64,000 bases of DNA from Actinomyces sp. Marseille-P3109 (GTDB lineage Bacteria; Actinomycetota; Actinomycetes; Actinomycetales; Actinomycetaceae): contig NZ_OOHN01000008.1 of the NCBI RefSeq assembly GCF_900323545.1, forward strand, positions 1,231,144-1,295,143, read 5' to 3'. Position numbers and translations under genes: made by a program. Below the pieces are notes generated by a model that was given only the letters and a program-made list of their open reading frames with translations, had not been told where the DNA came from and made no database searches. The number at the start of each line of letters is the position of its first letter. The first letter of the stretch is position 1. This document shows, piece after piece, positions 48,511 through 59,395 of the stretch.

Positions 48511-49389
48511 ATGCCCGCCGAACAAGACGCCCTTTTCCCAGGCAAACAGTTCATCTCCACCGTACTCGAGGCGCTGGAGACCAAGACCAGGATGACCGGG
48601 GCGATCGCCCACCGCTATCTCATGCGCGCGGCGATGGCCGGCATGATCGTGGCGGTCTTCTACATCGTGAACTACGCCATCGTCGGCATCTTCGACGGTC
48701 TTCACGTCGGGGAGGCCTCCTTGGCAGGGGTCGGAAAGATCCTCGGGGCCCTGGCCTTCGGCCCAGCCCTCGTCTTCATCTACTACACGAAGTCCGAGCT
48801 GCTCACCAGCAACATGATGGTGGTGGTCATCGGCTACTACTACAAGCGCATCACGGCGTGGAGAACCCTGAGAGTGCTGGTCATGTGCCTGTCCGGCAAT
48901 TTCGTGGGCGGGCTCGTCTTCGCCGTCATGTACCACTTCTCCACCCTCGTGGAAGGACCCACCGGAGAGCAGGCCCTGCACTCGGTGGAGGCCAAGCTTG
49001 GTTATCTGTCATCGGCCTCGGGGGTTGCGGATCTCTTCGTGCGGGCGATCCTGTGCAACTTCATGATCAACCTGGCGATGCTCCTCATCTACAACGGTTT
49101 CATCCATGAGGACTGGTCCAAGATCTTCTCGATGATCATCGCCGTGTTCGTCTTCGCCCTCCTCGGCTTCGAGCACTCGGTGGCCAACACGGTCCTGTTC
49201 ACCGTCGTCGGCCTGACGCACGGGATCGACGTCCTGCCGGCGCTGGGCAACGTGGCCGTGGCGCTGCTGGGCAACTTCGTGGGTGGCGGTCTGCTTATCG
49301 GCGGCTACTACGCCTACGCCAACGACGACTCCCGCTGGCTGCGCCGCCAGCCCCGGAGGGACAAGAACGAGGCACAGGAGGCCGAGTAA
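48511..49389 (+). CDS. Formate/nitrite transporter (FNT) family channel
   Basis: A 292-aa inner-membrane protein with six helices. Family motifs: KSELLTSNMMVVVIGYY (loop around the conserved helix break), CLSGNFVGGLVFA, and AILCNFMINLAMLLIYNG. The substrate may be formate, nitrite, hydrosulfide or a similar small anion; the nearest genes do not tell. It is divergent from argH across a 193-bp gap. CATGAT 5 nt before the ATG may be a -10. Confidence 0.88.
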   Translation: MPAEQDALFPGKQFISTVLEALETKTRMTGAIAHRYLMRAAMAGMIVAVFYIVNYAIVGIFDGLHVGEASLAGVGKILGALAFGPALVFIYYTKSELLTSNMMVVVIGYYYKRITAWRTLRVLVMCLSGNFVGGLVFAVMYHFSTLVEGPTGEQALHSVEAKLGYLSSASGVADLFVRAILCNFMINLAMLLIYNGFIHEDWSKIFSMIIAVFVFALLGFEHSVANTVLFTVVGLTHGIDVLPALGNVAVALLGNFVGGGLLIGGYYAYANDDSRWLRRQPRRDKNEAQEAE

Positions 49390-49480
49390 CCGACTACACC
49401 CGGAACGCCGGGAGCACCGAGGTGGGCGCCTCCCGGCCAGCAACCGAACAAGTCCATCGGCTCAGCAGGGCCGGCGCGAA

Positions 49481-49524
49481 CGAGCCGGTCGCCTCCGCTC
49501 TCAATCGCGGAGGCAACCGGCTCG
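49481..49524. terminator. Bidirectional terminator between FNT and argG
   Basis: An 18-bp stem with one mismatch (49481-49498 with 49507-49524) and an 8-nt loop lies between convergent genes. Confidence 0.8.
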
Positions 49525-49600
49525 TCGCGGTTCGTCAGGCCGCAGTGGGCGCTACCCGGGCGACCGATGACGGGGCGGTGGGCCCTTGGCCGCAACTCGG

Positions 49601-50824
49601 TCAGAATCCCTGGCCGTTGCCGACGCGCACGTCGCGGGCGGCGGCGAGCTTGGACTGCATGCCGTAGATCTCGATGAATCCTCGCGAGGAGGACTGGTCG
49701 AAGGTGTCTCCGCTGTCGTAGGTGGCCAGGTTGAAGTCGTACAGGCTGGTCTCGGAGCGGCGCCCCGTGACAGTCGCCCGGCCGCCGTGCAGGACCATGC
49801 GGATGTCGCCGCTGACGTAGCGCTGGGTGTCCTCGATGAAGGCATCCATGGAGCGCTTGAGCGGGGAGTACCACTGCGCCTCGTAGACGAGCTCGGCCCA
49901 GGTCTGCTCCATACTCCGCTTGTAGCGGCGCTGCATGCGCTCCAGGGTGACGGCCTCGAGCGCCTGATGCGCCTCGATGAGGGTCACTGCCCCAGGGGCC
50001 TCGTAGATCTCGCGGGACTTGATGCCCACGAGCCGGTCCTCCACCGTGTCGATGCGTCCCACGCCCTGCGCCCCGGCCCTGCGGTTGAGCTCCTGGATGG
50101 CCTCCAGCGGGGTGACATCACGGCCGTCGATAGCCACCGGGATACCCTCCTTGAAGGTGATGGTCACCTCATCAGGCAGGGGTGGGTAGGCGGGGTCATC
50201 GGTGTAGACGTAGACGTCCTTGGTGGGGGCGTTCCACAGATCCTCCAGGAAGCCGGTCTCGATGGCACGCCCCCAGACGTTCTGGTCGATGGAGAACGGG
50301 TTGTGCTTGGTGGTCTCGATCGGCAGGTTGTGCTTCTCGGCGTAGTCGATGGCGACGTCGCGGGTCAGCGCCAGGTCGCGCACCGGGGAGATGCAGTCCA
50401 TGTCAGGGGCCATCGAGGTGATCGAGACCTCAAAGCGGACCTGGTCATTGCCCTTGCCGGTGCAGCCGTGCGCCACAGTGCGGGCGCCGAACTCGCGGGC
50501 GGCCTTGACCAGGTGGCGGGCGATGACGGGGCGGGAGAGCGCGGAGACGAGCGGATAGGTTCCCTCGTAGAGGGCATTGGCCTTGAGGGCGGGCATGCAG
50601 TAGTCGTTGGCGAACTCATCTCGTGCGTCGGCCACATAGGCCTCGACGGCACCGCAGTCGAGAGCTCGCTGACGGATCACCTCAAGGTCCTCGCCGCCCT
50701 GGCCGACATTGACGGCGACGGCAACGACCTCTCGGCCGGTGGCCTCGCCGATCCAGCCGATGGCGACAGACGTGTCCAGGCCTCCGGAGTAAGCCAGGAC
50801 GACACGGTCCTTGTGGGTGCTCAT
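49601..50824 (-). CDS. argG: Argininosuccinate synthase
   Basis: A 407-aa ATP-dependent ligase joining citrulline and aspartate. The PPi-loop AYSGGLDTS (11-19) is intact, with [13 protein letters not shown] (about 120-132) and the SRGFIEIYG segment at the C-terminus. Start ATG 50824 has AGAGAGATC upstream. It lies 79 nt after argR, the last of the argC-J-B-D-R-G row. Confidence 0.97.
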   Translation of the reverse strand: MSTHKDRVVLAYSGGLDTSVAIGWIGEATGREVVAVAVNVGQGGEDLEVIRQRALDCGAVEAYVADARDEFANDYCMPALKANALYEGTYPLVSALSRPVIARHLVKAAREFGARTVAHGCTGKGNDQVRFEVSITSMAPDMDCISPVRDLALTRDVAIDYAEKHNLPIETTKHNPFSIDQNVWGRAIETGFLEDLWNAPTKDVYVYTDDPAYPPLPDEVTITFKEGIPVAIDGRDVTPLEAIQELNRRAGAQGVGRIDTVEDRLVGIKSREIYEAPGAVTLIEAHQALEAVTLERMQRRYKRSMEQTWAELVYEAQWYSPLKRSMDAFIEDTQRYVSGDIRMVLHGGRATVTGRRSETSLYDFNLATYDSGDTFDQSSSRGFIEIYGMQSKLAAARDVRVGNGQGF

Positions 50825-50903
50825 GGGATCTCTCTTCTCTTCGTGGTGACACTGGCGAGCCAGTGCCGAGGTGACTTGAGGTGCCAAAGGTTGTGGGGAG
50901 AAG

Positions 50904-51488
50904 TCAGGTTCGGGCTGAGGGATCGGCCAGCGCGAGTAGATGCCCGGCCACATCCGCGGCGACCTGGCCGCTGCGGGTGATGACCAGGACGGTGTCGTCC
51001 CCGGCGATGCAGCCCAGGACCCCGGGCATCATCGCGTCGTCGACGGCTCCGGCGAGCAGCTGAGCGGCTCCGGCCGGGGTACGCAGGACCACCTGGGGGC
51101 CGGCCCACTCGGCGGTGACGAGCAGCTCGGCGCACCAGCGGGCCAGGCGCGGGGTCGTATGGGCGCGCAGGGAGTCGTCCGTCTCCTCCGCCCCGGTGAA
51201 GGCTGCACGGACCTGTCCGGGTGCCCCGGCCTCAGGCATCGAGTAGATGAGCTCTCCGCCCGGGGCTCGGATCTTCGTGGCCCGCAGCTCCACCAGGTCC
51301 CGTGAGAGCGTGGCCTGGGTGGTGCTGATGCCGCGTTGAGCCAGGGCCTTGCGCAGCTGGGCCTGGGAGCGGATGCGCTCACGGGAGAGGATCTGGATGA
51401 TGCTGGCGTGCCTGGCGGTCTTGGTCCCGGGGGTCAGTGGGGACGCGGCCGCACGGTCGCGTTGGGAGGCCTCGATGGTGGCACTCAT
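50904..51488 (-). CDS. argR: Arginine repressor
   Basis: A 194-aa regulator. The N-terminal winged HTH (about 28-85: [36 protein letters not shown]) binds ARG boxes; the C-terminal oligomerisation domain has [14 protein letters not shown] (about 160-173), the arginine-binding GDDT motif. An N-terminal extension of about 25 residues is present. The start overlaps the argD stop by 4 nt. Confidence 0.96.
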   Translation of the reverse strand: MSATIEASQRDRAAASPLTPGTKTARHASIIQILSRERIRSQAQLRKALAQRGISTTQATLSRDLVELRATKIRAPGGELIYSMPEAGAPGQVRAAFTGAEETDDSLRAHTTPRLARWCAELLVTAEWAGPQVVLRTPAGAAQLLAGAVDDAMMPGVLGCIAGDDTVLVITRSGQVAADVAGHLLALADPSART

Positions 51489-52780
51489 GAGCTCACTTCC
51501 TCGGACAGTGCTCGGGAGAGGGCCTCGGACAAGGCGGTGGTGAAGGCCCGGGCGTCGTCGTCGGACAGGATGAAGGGCGGTGCCAGACGGATCGTGTCGG
51601 GACGCGGCGCGTTGACGATGAAACCGCGTTCAGCCAAGGCGGCGGCGATCTCGCCGGCGGGTGGGAGGCCCTCGGCCAGCCCGACGCCGATCAGCAGGCC
51701 TCGACCACGCACCTGGTCGACTCCGTCGACGGCCGCCAGCTCCTGGGCCCAGGCCGAGCCGAGCCGCTCGACCCGCGCGAGCAGGTCCTGACCGCGGATC
51801 GTGTCGATGACGGCCAGGGCGGCGGCGCAGGCCACCGGGTTGCCGCCGAAGGTGGTGCCGTGCTGACCGGGTCCCAGGGCGGCCGCTGCCTCACCGGTGG
51901 CGACGACTGCGCCGATGGGAATGCCGCCGCCCAGTCCCTTGGCGAGGGTGACGACGTCGGGGACGACCCCGGGGGCCAGCAGGTGGTGGGCCATCCAGGC
52001 GCCTGAACGTCCCATGCCGGACTGGACCTCATCGATGATGAGCAGGGCGCCGACGGCCTCGGTCAGCTCGCGGGCGGCCTCCAGGTACCCGGCGGGCAGC
52101 TCGCGGACCCCGGCCTCACCCTGGATGGGCTCAACAATGAGTGCCGCCACGTCGGGCCCCAGCGCACTGCGCAGTGCGTCGACGTCGCCGGCCGGGATGA
52201 ACTCGACCCCACCGGGCAGCGGCTCGAAGGGCTCGCGGTAGGCGGCCTTGTGGGTCAGGGCCAGGGCGCCCATGGTCCGCCCGTGGAAGGCGTCCTGGAG
52301 AGCCAGCACCCGAGGGCGGCTGCCGCCGCCGTGCCGGCGGGCGATCTTGAAAGCGGCCTCATTGGCCTCGGTCCCGGAGTTGGCCAGGAAGACGCGGGAG
52401 CCACCGGCGTTCCGGCCGGGGAAGGCGAGGGCGATGAGCTCCTCGGCGAGGCGGACCTGGGCGGGGGTGGTGAAGAAGTTCGAGACGTGGCCGAGGGTGC
52501 CGAGCTGGTCGGTGACGGCTTCGACGATCGCGGGGTGGGCGTGGCCCAGGCAGTTGACAGCGATCCCGGCCAGGAGGTCGGTGTACTCCTTGCCGTCGGC
52601 GTCCCAGACCTGGGCGCCCTGGCCACGGACCAGGACCCGGCTGGGGGTGCCGAAGGTGTTCATGACGGCCTCGGTGTAACGGGCCAACCAGCCGGCATTG
52701 GCTGTGCTACCAGTGCTGCCGGCGCTGTCGGTGGTGGTAGGAGCCTGCGCTCCCGAGGAGGATCCTGCCAGGGTGGTCAT
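51485..52780 (-). CDS. argD: Acetylornithine aminotransferase
   Basis: A 431-aa class III PLP aminotransferase. [15 protein letters not shown] (about 244-258) and the lysine in [15 protein letters not shown] (about 274-288) mark the cofactor site. It converts N-acetylglutamate semialdehyde to N-acetylornithine. The first 30 residues are Ser/Thr/Gly-rich. The ATG overlaps the argB stop by 4 nt and the stop overlaps argR by 4 nt. Confidence 0.96.
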   Translation of the reverse strand: MTTLAGSSSGAQAPTTTDSAGSTGSTANAGWLARYTEAVMNTFGTPSRVLVRGQGAQVWDADGKEYTDLLAGIAVNCLGHAHPAIVEAVTDQLGTLGHVSNFFTTPAQVRLAEELIALAFPGRNAGGSRVFLANSGTEANEAAFKIARRHGGGSRPRVLALQDAFHGRTMGALALTHKAAYREPFEPLPGGVEFIPAGDVDALRSALGPDVAALIVEPIQGEAGVRELPAGYLEAARELTEAVGALLIIDEVQSGMGRSGAWMAHHLLAPGVVPDVVTLAKGLGGGIPIGAVVATGEAAAALGPGQHGTTFGGNPVACAAALAVIDTIRGQDLLARVERLGSAWAQELAAVDGVDQVRGRGLLIGVGLAEGLPPAGEIAAALAERGFIVNAPRPDTIRLAPPFILSDDDARAFTTALSEALSRALSEEVSS

Positions 52781-53703
52781 AGGCTCTTGCCTCCGTTCAG
52801 TGGTGGTATCGGGGCGTCGCCGGGGTGAATGACGGTGCCGACGCCCTGGTCGGTGACGATCTCCAGGAGCATGCTGTGGGCCTGACGTCCGTCGACGACG
52901 TGGGCCTGCGCGACTCCCCCGTAGACGGCCCGCAGGCAGGCCTCCATCTTGGGGATCATCCCGGACTCGAGCGTGGGCAGGAGCTCCTCGAGCGCGGCTG
53001 CGCTGATGAAGGGCACCAGCGAGCCGCGGTCGGGCCAGGCGGCGTAGAGCCCCTCGACGTCGGTGAGCACGAGTAGGGTGCGGGCTTTGAGCGCCACGGC
53101 GATCGCGGCGGCGGCTGTGTCGGCGTTGACGTTCAGGACGGTCTCGGAGTCCGTCACCAGCGGGGCGACCGAGGAGATGACGGGGATGCGGCCCTGGTCG
53201 AGCAGGTCGATGATGGGCTGCGGACTGACGTCGACGACGTCACCGACCAGGCCCACGTCGACGCTTTGCCCGTCCACTGTGGCCAGGCGCTGACGGGCCC
53301 GCAGGAGTCCGCCGTCCTCACCGCTGATACCGACGGCGGCGGAGCCGTCGGTGTTGAGCAGGGAGACGAGCTCGCGCTGCACGGAGCCGGTGAGGACCAT
53401 GCGGACCACGTCCATGACCTCGGGCGTCGTCACGCGCAGGCCGCCGCGGAACTCCGAGCTGATGCCCAGTCGTTTGAGCATGGCGTTGATCTGGGGACCA
53501 CCGCCGTGGACGACGACGGGGCGCACCCCGACCTGGTGGAGGAAGAGGATGTCCTGGGCGAAGGCGCGTTTGAGGTCGTCGTTCTCCATGGCGTTGCCGC
53601 CGTACTTGATGACCATGGTGGCGCCCTTGTAGGTGCGCAGCCACGGCACGGCCTCCAGCAGGACGGATGCCTTGGTCTGTGGGTCGAGAGGTGTCCGGTT
53701 CAT
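52777..53703 (-). CDS. argB: Acetylglutamate kinase
   Basis: A 308-aa amino-acid kinase. VIKYGGNAM (about 31-39) and [10 protein letters not shown] (about 63-72) are the phosphate- and substrate-binding loops; [17 protein letters not shown] and [15 protein letters not shown] follow. The ATG at 53703 overlaps the argJ stop (ATGA); a much longer open frame upstream is a shadow of argJ and argC. Confidence 0.97.
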   Translation of the reverse strand: MNRTPLDPQTKASVLLEAVPWLRTYKGATMVIKYGGNAMENDDLKRAFAQDILFLHQVGVRPVVVHGGGPQINAMLKRLGISSEFRGGLRVTTPEVMDVVRMVLTGSVQRELVSLLNTDGSAAVGISGEDGGLLRARQRLATVDGQSVDVGLVGDVVDVSPQPIIDLLDQGRIPVISSVAPLVTDSETVLNVNADTAAAAIAVALKARTLLVLTDVEGLYAAWPDRGSLVPFISAAALEELLPTLESGMIPKMEACLRAVYGGVAQAHVVDGRQAHSMLLEIVTDQGVGTVIHPGDAPIPPLNGGKSL

Positions 53704-54896
53704 GTCGTGTAGTCCGCGTTGATGGTGACGTATCCGTGGGTGAGGTCGTTGGTCCACACGGTGGCCTCGGCCTGGCCCGCTGACAGGGCGATATCGATGC
53801 GGGTCTCGCGCGGACTCATGTCCACGGTGTCCCGGTCCTGGTCGGGGGCGCCGTGGCGGAAGATCGTGACGCCGTTGATGGTCACGTCGACCTCGTCGGG
53901 GTTGAAGGGGCAGACCTCCTCGGAGACGGTTCCCAGCTGGGACAGGACGCGTCCCCAGTTGGGGTCGGCTCCGGCGACGGCGCACTTGAGGAGGTTGGAG
54001 GAGCTCACCGTGCGGGCCGCGGCCTCGGCGGCAGCCTCGCTGACGGCGCCGGAGACGGTGATGGCGATGTCGTGGGTGGCGCCCTCGGCATCGGCCACGA
54101 GGCGCCGTCCGAGCCTGCCCATCACCTCGTTCAGAGCCTCGTCGAACTCGGCTCGGGAGGGTGTGACGCCGGAGGCTCCGGAGGCCAGCAGGAGAACCGT
54201 GTCGTTGGTGGACATGCAGCCGTCGGAGTTGATCCGGTTGACGGTTCGTGCCGCGACAGATGCCAGGGCGTCCTGCGCCTCCCGAGGGGTGAGGACGGCG
54301 TCGGTGGTGACGACGGCGAGCATGGTGGCCATGCTGGGGGCCAGCATGCCCACGCCCTTGATCATGCCGCCGATGGTCCAGCTCTTCTCGCCAGTACCGA
54401 CCGTGAGGACGTCCTCCTTGGAGACGGTGTCGGTCGTCATGATGGCGGTGGCTGCGTCGGCCCCGGCCCGGGGCGTGCCGGCCAGGGCGAGGACTGCGAC
54501 GTCGATCCCCTCCAGGAGGACGGGCATGTCGATGCGCTCCCCGATGACCCCGGTGGAGCAGACCAGGACCTGGCCCGGCTCGGTCCCCAGCAGCCCCGCG
54601 GCACGGGCTGCGGTGGCCTCGGTGTCGCGCATGCCTTGGTCTCCAGTGCAGGCGTTGGCGCTGCCGGAGTTGAGGACGACGGCGCGGGCGTGGCCCGGCT
54701 GGCCACCCTCCTGACCGGCCAGGAGCCGGCGTGACCAGACGACCGGTGCGGCGACGACGCGATTGGAGGTGAACACTCCGGCGGCGGTATCGAGCGGGCC
54801 GTCGTTGACGACGAGGGCGAGGTCGGGCTTGCCGGAGGCCTTGAGGCCGGCGCGTACGCCGGAGGCCCGGAAGCCTCGGGCTGCGGTCACGCTCAC
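53700..54896 (-). CDS. argJ: Glutamate N-acetyltransferase / amino-acid acetyltransferase
   Basis: A 398-aa autocatalytically processed enzyme. The self-cleavage Thr lies in [14 protein letters not shown] sequence [21 protein letters not shown] (about 178-198, cleavage before the Thr of ATML). It recycles the acetyl group from acetylornithine and may also start the pathway. The GTG at 54896 overlaps the argC stop (GTGA). Confidence 0.95.
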   Translation of the reverse strand: MSVTAARGFRASGVRAGLKASGKPDLALVVNDGPLDTAAGVFTSNRVVAAPVVWSRRLLAGQEGGQPGHARAVVLNSGSANACTGDQGMRDTEATAARAAGLLGTEPGQVLVCSTGVIGERIDMPVLLEGIDVAVLALAGTPRAGADAATAIMTTDTVSKEDVLTVGTGEKSWTIGGMIKGVGMLAPSMATMLAVVTTDAVLTPREAQDALASVAARTVNRINSDGCMSTNDTVLLLASGASGVTPSRAEFDEALNEVMGRLGRRLVADAEGATHDIAITVSGAVSEAAAEAAARTVSSSNLLKCAVAGADPNWGRVLSQLGTVSEEVCPFNPDEVDVTINGVTIFRHGAPDQDRDTVDMSPRETRIDIALSAGQAEATVWTNDLTHGYVTINADYTT

Positions 54897-56002
54897 GGTG
54901 CGACTCCTTGGGTGGTGATGGCGGTGTTCTCCTCCAGGCCGAGGGCCAGGTTGAGGGACTGCACGGCGGCGCTGGCGGTGCCTTTGCCGAGGTTGTCGAT
55001 GGCGCACATGGCGACCACGGCATCCGCACCACGGTCGATGGCGACCTGGACGGTGGCGGTCCCGCTGCCCAGGACGGCGCCCGTCGTGGGCCATGTGCCT
55101 TCCGGTAGGAGGTGGATGAGGCTCTCCCCGCGACCGGCTGCCCCGTAGGCGTCCTCCCAGGCGGCCCGCAACATGGCATCCGGGTCCACGGCCTCGCGCA
55201 GGGCCGAGGTCATGGGGGCGGTGACGGTGGCGAGAATGCCGCGGCTCATGGGGACCAGGACCGGGGTGAAGGACAGGCGCGTCGACCCGGCGGCGGCACC
55301 GGCCATCTCCAGGTTCTGGATGATCTCGGGGATGTGGCGGTGGGTGCCGCCGACCGCGTAGGGCTGGGCCGACCCCAGCGCCTCAGCGGCGGTGAGATGG
55401 GGCTTGAGCGCCTTGCCTGCCCCGGAGTAGCCGACCGCCAGGACCGCGGTCAACCGGGAGGCGGCGATGAGTCCTGCTGCGATCCCGGGCTGGAGGGCCA
55501 GGGTGACGGCGGTGACGTTGCAGCCGGGGACGGCGATACGCCTGGTGGCGGCGAGCTCGGTGCGCTGAGCACGCGCGCACGTCTCACCGGCGTGCAGGAG
55601 CTCGGGCATTCCGTAGGTCCAGGCTCCGGCGTAGTCGGATCTGTAGAAGGTCTCCCAGGCCTGCTGGCTGGTCAGGCGGTGGTCGGCCCCACAGTCGATG
55701 AGGACAGGCGTGGGGCCGTCAGCGGATCCGAGCTTCTCGAGGGCCGCCGTGATGGCGCCGGATGCTCCATGCGGCAGGGCCAGGACGACGACGTCGTGCT
55801 CGGCGAGGACCTCCGCCTCGGTCGGTTGGACGATTCGGTCGGCCAGGGACAGCAGATGCGGGTGGTGGTCACCCAGACGGCTTCCGGCGGACGAGGCGGC
55901 GGTGAGCGCGCCGATCCGCAGCTCGGGATGGGCGGCGAGCAGGCGCAGGACCTCGCCGCCCGCATATCCGGTGGCTCCAGCAACAGCAACTGTCCAGGTC
56001 AT
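54893..56002 (-). CDS. argC: N-acetyl-gamma-glutamyl-phosphate reductase
   Basis: A 369-aa NADPH enzyme. The Rossmann [14 protein letters not shown] (about 9-22) starts the protein and the catalytic Cys is in [13 protein letters not shown] (about 160). The ATG at 56002 is selected because TATGGT stands 6 nt upstream and relatives start here. It heads the coupled argC-J-B-D-R row. Confidence 0.96.
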   Translation of the reverse strand: MTWTVAVAGATGYAGGEVLRLLAAHPELRIGALTAASSAGSRLGDHHPHLLSLADRIVQPTEAEVLAEHDVVVLALPHGASGAITAALEKLGSADGPTPVLIDCGADHRLTSQQAWETFYRSDYAGAWTYGMPELLHAGETCARAQRTELAATRRIAVPGCNVTAVTLALQPGIAAGLIAASRLTAVLAVGYSGAGKALKPHLTAAEALGSAQPYAVGGTHRHIPEIIQNLEMAGAAAGSTRLSFTPVLVPMSRGILATVTAPMTSALREAVDPDAMLRAAWEDAYGAAGRGESLIHLLPEGTWPTTGAVLGSGTATVQVAIDRGADAVVAMCAIDNLGKGTASAAVQSLNLALGLEENTAITTQGVAP

Positions 56003-56008
56003 GCAGCA

Positions 56009-56037
56009 ACCATACATCCAACTGCATAGAAATACAG
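56009..56037 (-). promoter_or_regulatory. argC promoter with ARG box
   Basis: TATGGT on the minus strand (56009-56014) is 6 nt before the argC ATG. CTGCAT-AGAA-ATACAG at 56022-56037 is an imperfect palindrome fitting an ArgR site and covers the -35/spacer region; a weaker second half-site pair shares its left arm (56012-56027). Confidence 0.6.
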
Positions 56038-56094
56038 TCACCAGTGGTTGCTGTGATTTTTCTCCTCCGCCGTTCCCCTTCTCCTCTGCGGCGG

Positions 56095-56613
56095 TTAGCC
56101 GTGCTCCCGGCGCGCGGTGAGCGTGTCGTCGTAGAGGGATGTGGCAATGGCATCGGCCCACTGACGCACCTCGTCCCAGTCACGGTAGTCGCCTTCGGTG
56201 GCGCCCCCCAGCTTGGCGATGGAACGCTCGCGCAGGCTGAGCCTGGAGGGGTCGAAGCGGCCCGCGAAGGTCATGTGGTCCTCCGGGTCTATCGCCAGCA
56301 GGACCGGACCGATGCGCATCGGGTCGGCGACCTTTCCTTGCGGCAGGCCGGAGAGCCCCACGGAGAAGGCCCACACGGGCCTGGCCTTGAGGGCGTCGTG
56401 GAAGCGCTTGGTGAAGTCGACCGCCTCCGGAGTCCACTTGGTCATGTAGACGGCACTGCCCAGGATGAAGGCGTCATAGCCGTCAACGCTATCGACATCC
56501 TCGGGGCGCCTGGTCTCAACATCGATCTGCGCGGCTTGGAGCCGCTCAGCGATGACCGCGGCCACCTCGTCGGTGGACCCGTGCCGGGAGGAAGAGGTAA
56601 GCAGGATCTTCAT
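56095..56613 (-). CDS. Flavodoxin-domain protein (HemG-like)
   Basis: A 172-aa flavodoxin-fold protein. The FMN loop is [15 protein letters not shown] (4-18), and [22 protein letters not shown] (about 46-67) is the second loop. This pattern resembles the flavodoxin-type domain of menaquinone-dependent protoporphyrinogen oxidase (HemG) and related proteins, but no haem gene is close. The ATG is preceded at 7 nt by AATACT, a possible -10. A perfect 17-bp inverted repeat lies 71 nt upstream. Confidence 0.82.
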   Translation of the reverse strand: MKILLTSSSRHGSTDEVAAVIAERLQAAQIDVETRRPEDVDSVDGYDAFILGSAVYMTKWTPEAVDFTKRFHDALKARPVWAFSVGLSGLPQGKVADPMRIGPVLLAIDPEDHMTFAGRFDPSRLSLRERSIAKLGGATEGDYRDWDEVRQWADAIATSLYDDTLTARREHG

Positions 56614-56683
56614 AGCGACTAGTATTGCGGAGACCACACCCGCTGTCTGGGAGCCGGTGCCCGACAAAGGTACCGAAGAGACA

Positions 56684-56720
56684 CCGATAGCCATGGTGTG
56701 CGTCACACCATGGCTATCGG
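56684..56720 (-). terminator. Perfect 17-bp hairpin after pheT
   Basis: 56684-56700 and 56704-56720 are exact inverted repeats with a 3-nt loop, 17 nt after the pheT stop. A terminator for pheST is likeliest; its position upstream of the flavodoxin gene also allows an operator. Confidence 0.65.
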
Positions 56721-56736
56721 CAGACCTTGAGAGCGG

Positions 56737-59394
56737 TCAGCTGCGCAGCTCGGCCCCCAGGACCTTGGCGGCCCGCTTGACCACGCGTTTGCGCACGCCT
56801 GCGGTCTCCTCGGCGGTCAGCGTGCGATCGGGGGCTCGCAGCACCAGGGAGACGGCCAGTGACTTCTTGCCCTCGCCGAGCTGAGAGCCGCGGAAGACGT
56901 CGAAGAGGCGGACCTCCTCGGCCAGGTCCCCCGCCGCCTGCCTGACCAGGTCCTCGACCTGGGCGGCGGTGACGGTCTCGTCGACGACGAGGGCGATGTC
57001 CTCCTTGGCGGCGGGGAAGGTGGAGACGGCCTTGACCTGGAACGCTCCAATGTTGCGTGCGGCCTCCAGCAACGGGTCGAGGTCGATCTCGACGGCGCAG
57101 GCGCGCTCGGGCAGTCCGAGCGCGCGCGCCACTCGCGGGTGGAGCTCACCGGCGTGGGCGACGAGCGTCCCGGGCTCGACCTCCTTGCCCCGGCGACGTC
57201 CGGGCAGGCGGATCTCCGCGGTGCGACCGGGGTGCCAGGGGGCGTAGGGCTGCTCGGGGGCGGAGACCACGACCTCTACCCCGAGCGCGGCGGCCACCGT
57301 GCGGACCACCTCGATAGCGTCAGCCCAGTCCCAGGGGCGGCCGGCCCCGAGGACCCCGGTGCGCTCGTGCTCACCGGCCATGACAGCGCCGACGTGAGTG
57401 GGCTGGGCGGGAATGCCGGCCCGGAGGGCAGCTTGCTCGGCGTCGGTGGGGCGCTGATCGGTTCCGGGGATCGGCGCGGGGACGGTGCCTGCCGGATGGG
57501 TGACCGACCCGACCTCGAAGACGGCCACGTCGGTCAGGCCGCGGGAGATGTTGCGCCGGGCGACCTCCACCAGGGAGTCCAGGACACTGGTGCGCAGGTA
57601 GGGGGCGTCCTCGGCCAGCGGGTTGGCCAGGCGGACCTTCTGGCGGCGGGGGTCGGCATCGGGGATCTCGAGCAGGTCGTGGACATCACCGATGAAGGGG
57701 TAGGACAGGACCTGGGTGAGTCCGGCGTCGGCCAGGGCGCGCACGACGTCGCGGCGGGCCCTCTGGTCGGCGCTCAGCCCCGTTCCGGCGGGGGCCGTGG
57801 GCACGATGACCGGGATGGCGTCGTAGCCGTCGAGGCGGGCGATCTCCTCGACCAGATGGGCGGGCCCGGTGAGGTCCGGCCGCCAGGTCGGCGGCGTGAC
57901 GGTCAGAAGCGGGGTCCCGTCCTCGGCGGAGCCGCTGCGTTCCACGGCGCAGCCGATGGTGGTGAGAAGCTCGGTGACGCGGTCGGTGCCGTAGGCGACA
58001 CCGGTGAGGCGCTCGGCAGCGTCCGAGCGCATGATGATGGGCTCAGGGGGCCTGGTGCGATTGACGTCGGTGGCCACGGGCTCGGCGGTACCACCGCCGT
58101 ACTCGACGAGCAGGTCGACGGCGCGCTGGGCGGCGATGGGCGCCAGCTCGGTGTCCACGCCGCGCTCGTTGCGCTTGGATGACTCGGTGGGCAGCTTGTG
58201 GCGCCGGGAGGAGCGGGCCACGGAGACGGGGTCGAAGTGGGCGGCCTCGATGAGGACGTCGCGGGTGTCGACGTCAACCTCGCTGAGGGCGCCGCCGAAG
58301 ACTCCCGCCAGGACCAGCGCTCGCGAGCCCTCTCCCTCCGGGGAGTCGGAGATGACCAGGTCCTCGGGGTCGAGGGTGCGAGTGACGTCGTCGAGGAAGG
58401 TGAGACGCTCGCCCTCCTGAGCGCGTCGCACGACGATGGGGGCGGCGAGCTTGCCGGCGTCGAAGGCGTGCAGCGGCTGGCCCAGGTCGAGCATGACGTA
58501 GTTGGTGACGTCGACGGCCAGGGAGATGGGCCGCATGCCGGCGGCGGTGAGACGGTCCTGCATCCAGGTCGGGGACGGGGCGGACGGGTCGATGCCGCGC
58601 ACGAGGCGGGCGACGTAGCGGTCGCAGCCGGGGCGCCCGTGGATGGGGCGGGGGTCCTCGGGGACAACGACGTCGAAGCCGCCGTCACCGGCGGGCGCCA
58701 ACCCGTTGGGGTAGAGCCCCGTGTCGGTGGCGTCGGCGGGGTCGGTGAAACGGGCGCCGGTGGAGTGGGAGTACTCGCGGGCAACGCCGCGCATGGAGAA
58801 GCAGTAGCCGCGGTCCGGGGTCACGTTGATCTCCAGGACCTCCTCCCCCAGACCGAGGATGCCGATGGCATCGGTTCCGGGGGCGGGAGGCTCCTCGCCG
58901 TCATGGCCGTGCTCGGCCAGCCACTGCTCGAGCACGATGATGCCGGAGTGATCCTCGCCGATGCCCAGCTCGCGGGCGGAGCAGATCATGCCGTCGGAGA
59001 CGTGGCCGTAGGTCTTGCGCGCTGCGATGCGGAAGTCGCCGGGCAGGACGGCGCCGGGCAGGCAGACCACAACGGAGTCACCGACGTCGAAGTTGTGGGC
59101 GCCGCAGACGATGCCGCGGCTGGGCAGCTCGGAGGGCTCCTTGCCGGTGCCGGGGGCGTCGTTGTGCTCGGGGCCGACGTCGACGCGGCAGTAGTTGATG
59201 ACCTTGCCGTTGGTCTGCTCCTTGGCCTCACGGGTGAGGACCTTGCCGACAACGAGCGGGCCGGTGACGGCCGGGGGAACGATGCGCTCCTCCTCCAGCC
59301 CCACCCGGACGAGGTCGGCGGCGAGCTGCTCGGCGCTCAGACCGGCGGGGACGTCGACGTGCTCGCGCAGCCATTCGATGGGGACGTAGGGCAT
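56737..59394 (-). CDS. pheT: Phenylalanyl-tRNA synthetase beta subunit
   Basis: An 885-aa subunit with the expected domain order: tRNA-binding B1 part (MPYVPIEWLREHVDVP at the start, a GDSVVVCLPGAVLPG OB-fold), B3/B4 editing domain (about 230-440), B5 domain and C-terminal anticodon-binding FDX-ACB domain (STFPAAKEDIALVVDETV). Slightly longer than the usual 800-830 aa owing to polar insertions. It starts 1 nt after the pheS stop. Confidence 0.97.
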   Translation of the reverse strand: MPYVPIEWLREHVDVPAGLSAEQLAADLVRVGLEEERIVPPAVTGPLVVGKVLTREAKEQTNGKVINYCRVDVGPEHNDAPGTGKEPSELPSRGIVCGAHNFDVGDSVVVCLPGAVLPGDFRIAARKTYGHVSDGMICSARELGIGEDHSGIIVLEQWLAEHGHDGEEPPAPGTDAIGILGLGEEVLEINVTPDRGYCFSMRGVAREYSHSTGARFTDPADATDTGLYPNGLAPAGDGGFDVVVPEDPRPIHGRPGCDRYVARLVRGIDPSAPSPTWMQDRLTAAGMRPISLAVDVTNYVMLDLGQPLHAFDAGKLAAPIVVRRAQEGERLTFLDDVTRTLDPEDLVISDSPEGEGSRALVLAGVFGGALSEVDVDTRDVLIEAAHFDPVSVARSSRRHKLPTESSKRNERGVDTELAPIAAQRAVDLLVEYGGGTAEPVATDVNRTRPPEPIIMRSDAAERLTGVAYGTDRVTELLTTIGCAVERSGSAEDGTPLLTVTPPTWRPDLTGPAHLVEEIARLDGYDAIPVIVPTAPAGTGLSADQRARRDVVRALADAGLTQVLSYPFIGDVHDLLEIPDADPRRQKVRLANPLAEDAPYLRTSVLDSLVEVARRNISRGLTDVAVFEVGSVTHPAGTVPAPIPGTDQRPTDAEQAALRAGIPAQPTHVGAVMAGEHERTGVLGAGRPWDWADAIEVVRTVAAALGVEVVVSAPEQPYAPWHPGRTAEIRLPGRRRGKEVEPGTLVAHAGELHPRVARALGLPERACAVEIDLDPLLEAARNIGAFQVKAVSTFPAAKEDIALVVDETVTAAQVEDLVRQAAGDLAEEVRLFDVFRGSQLGEGKKSLAVSLVLRAPDRTLTAEETAGVRKRVVKRAAKVLGAELRS

Positions 59395-59395
59395 G

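Noticed and set aside
53704-55179. N-terminal extension of the argB frame to 800 codons
   Set aside because: The extra part is out-of-frame argJ/argC sequence; the argB start at 53703 overlaps the argJ stop as ATGA.
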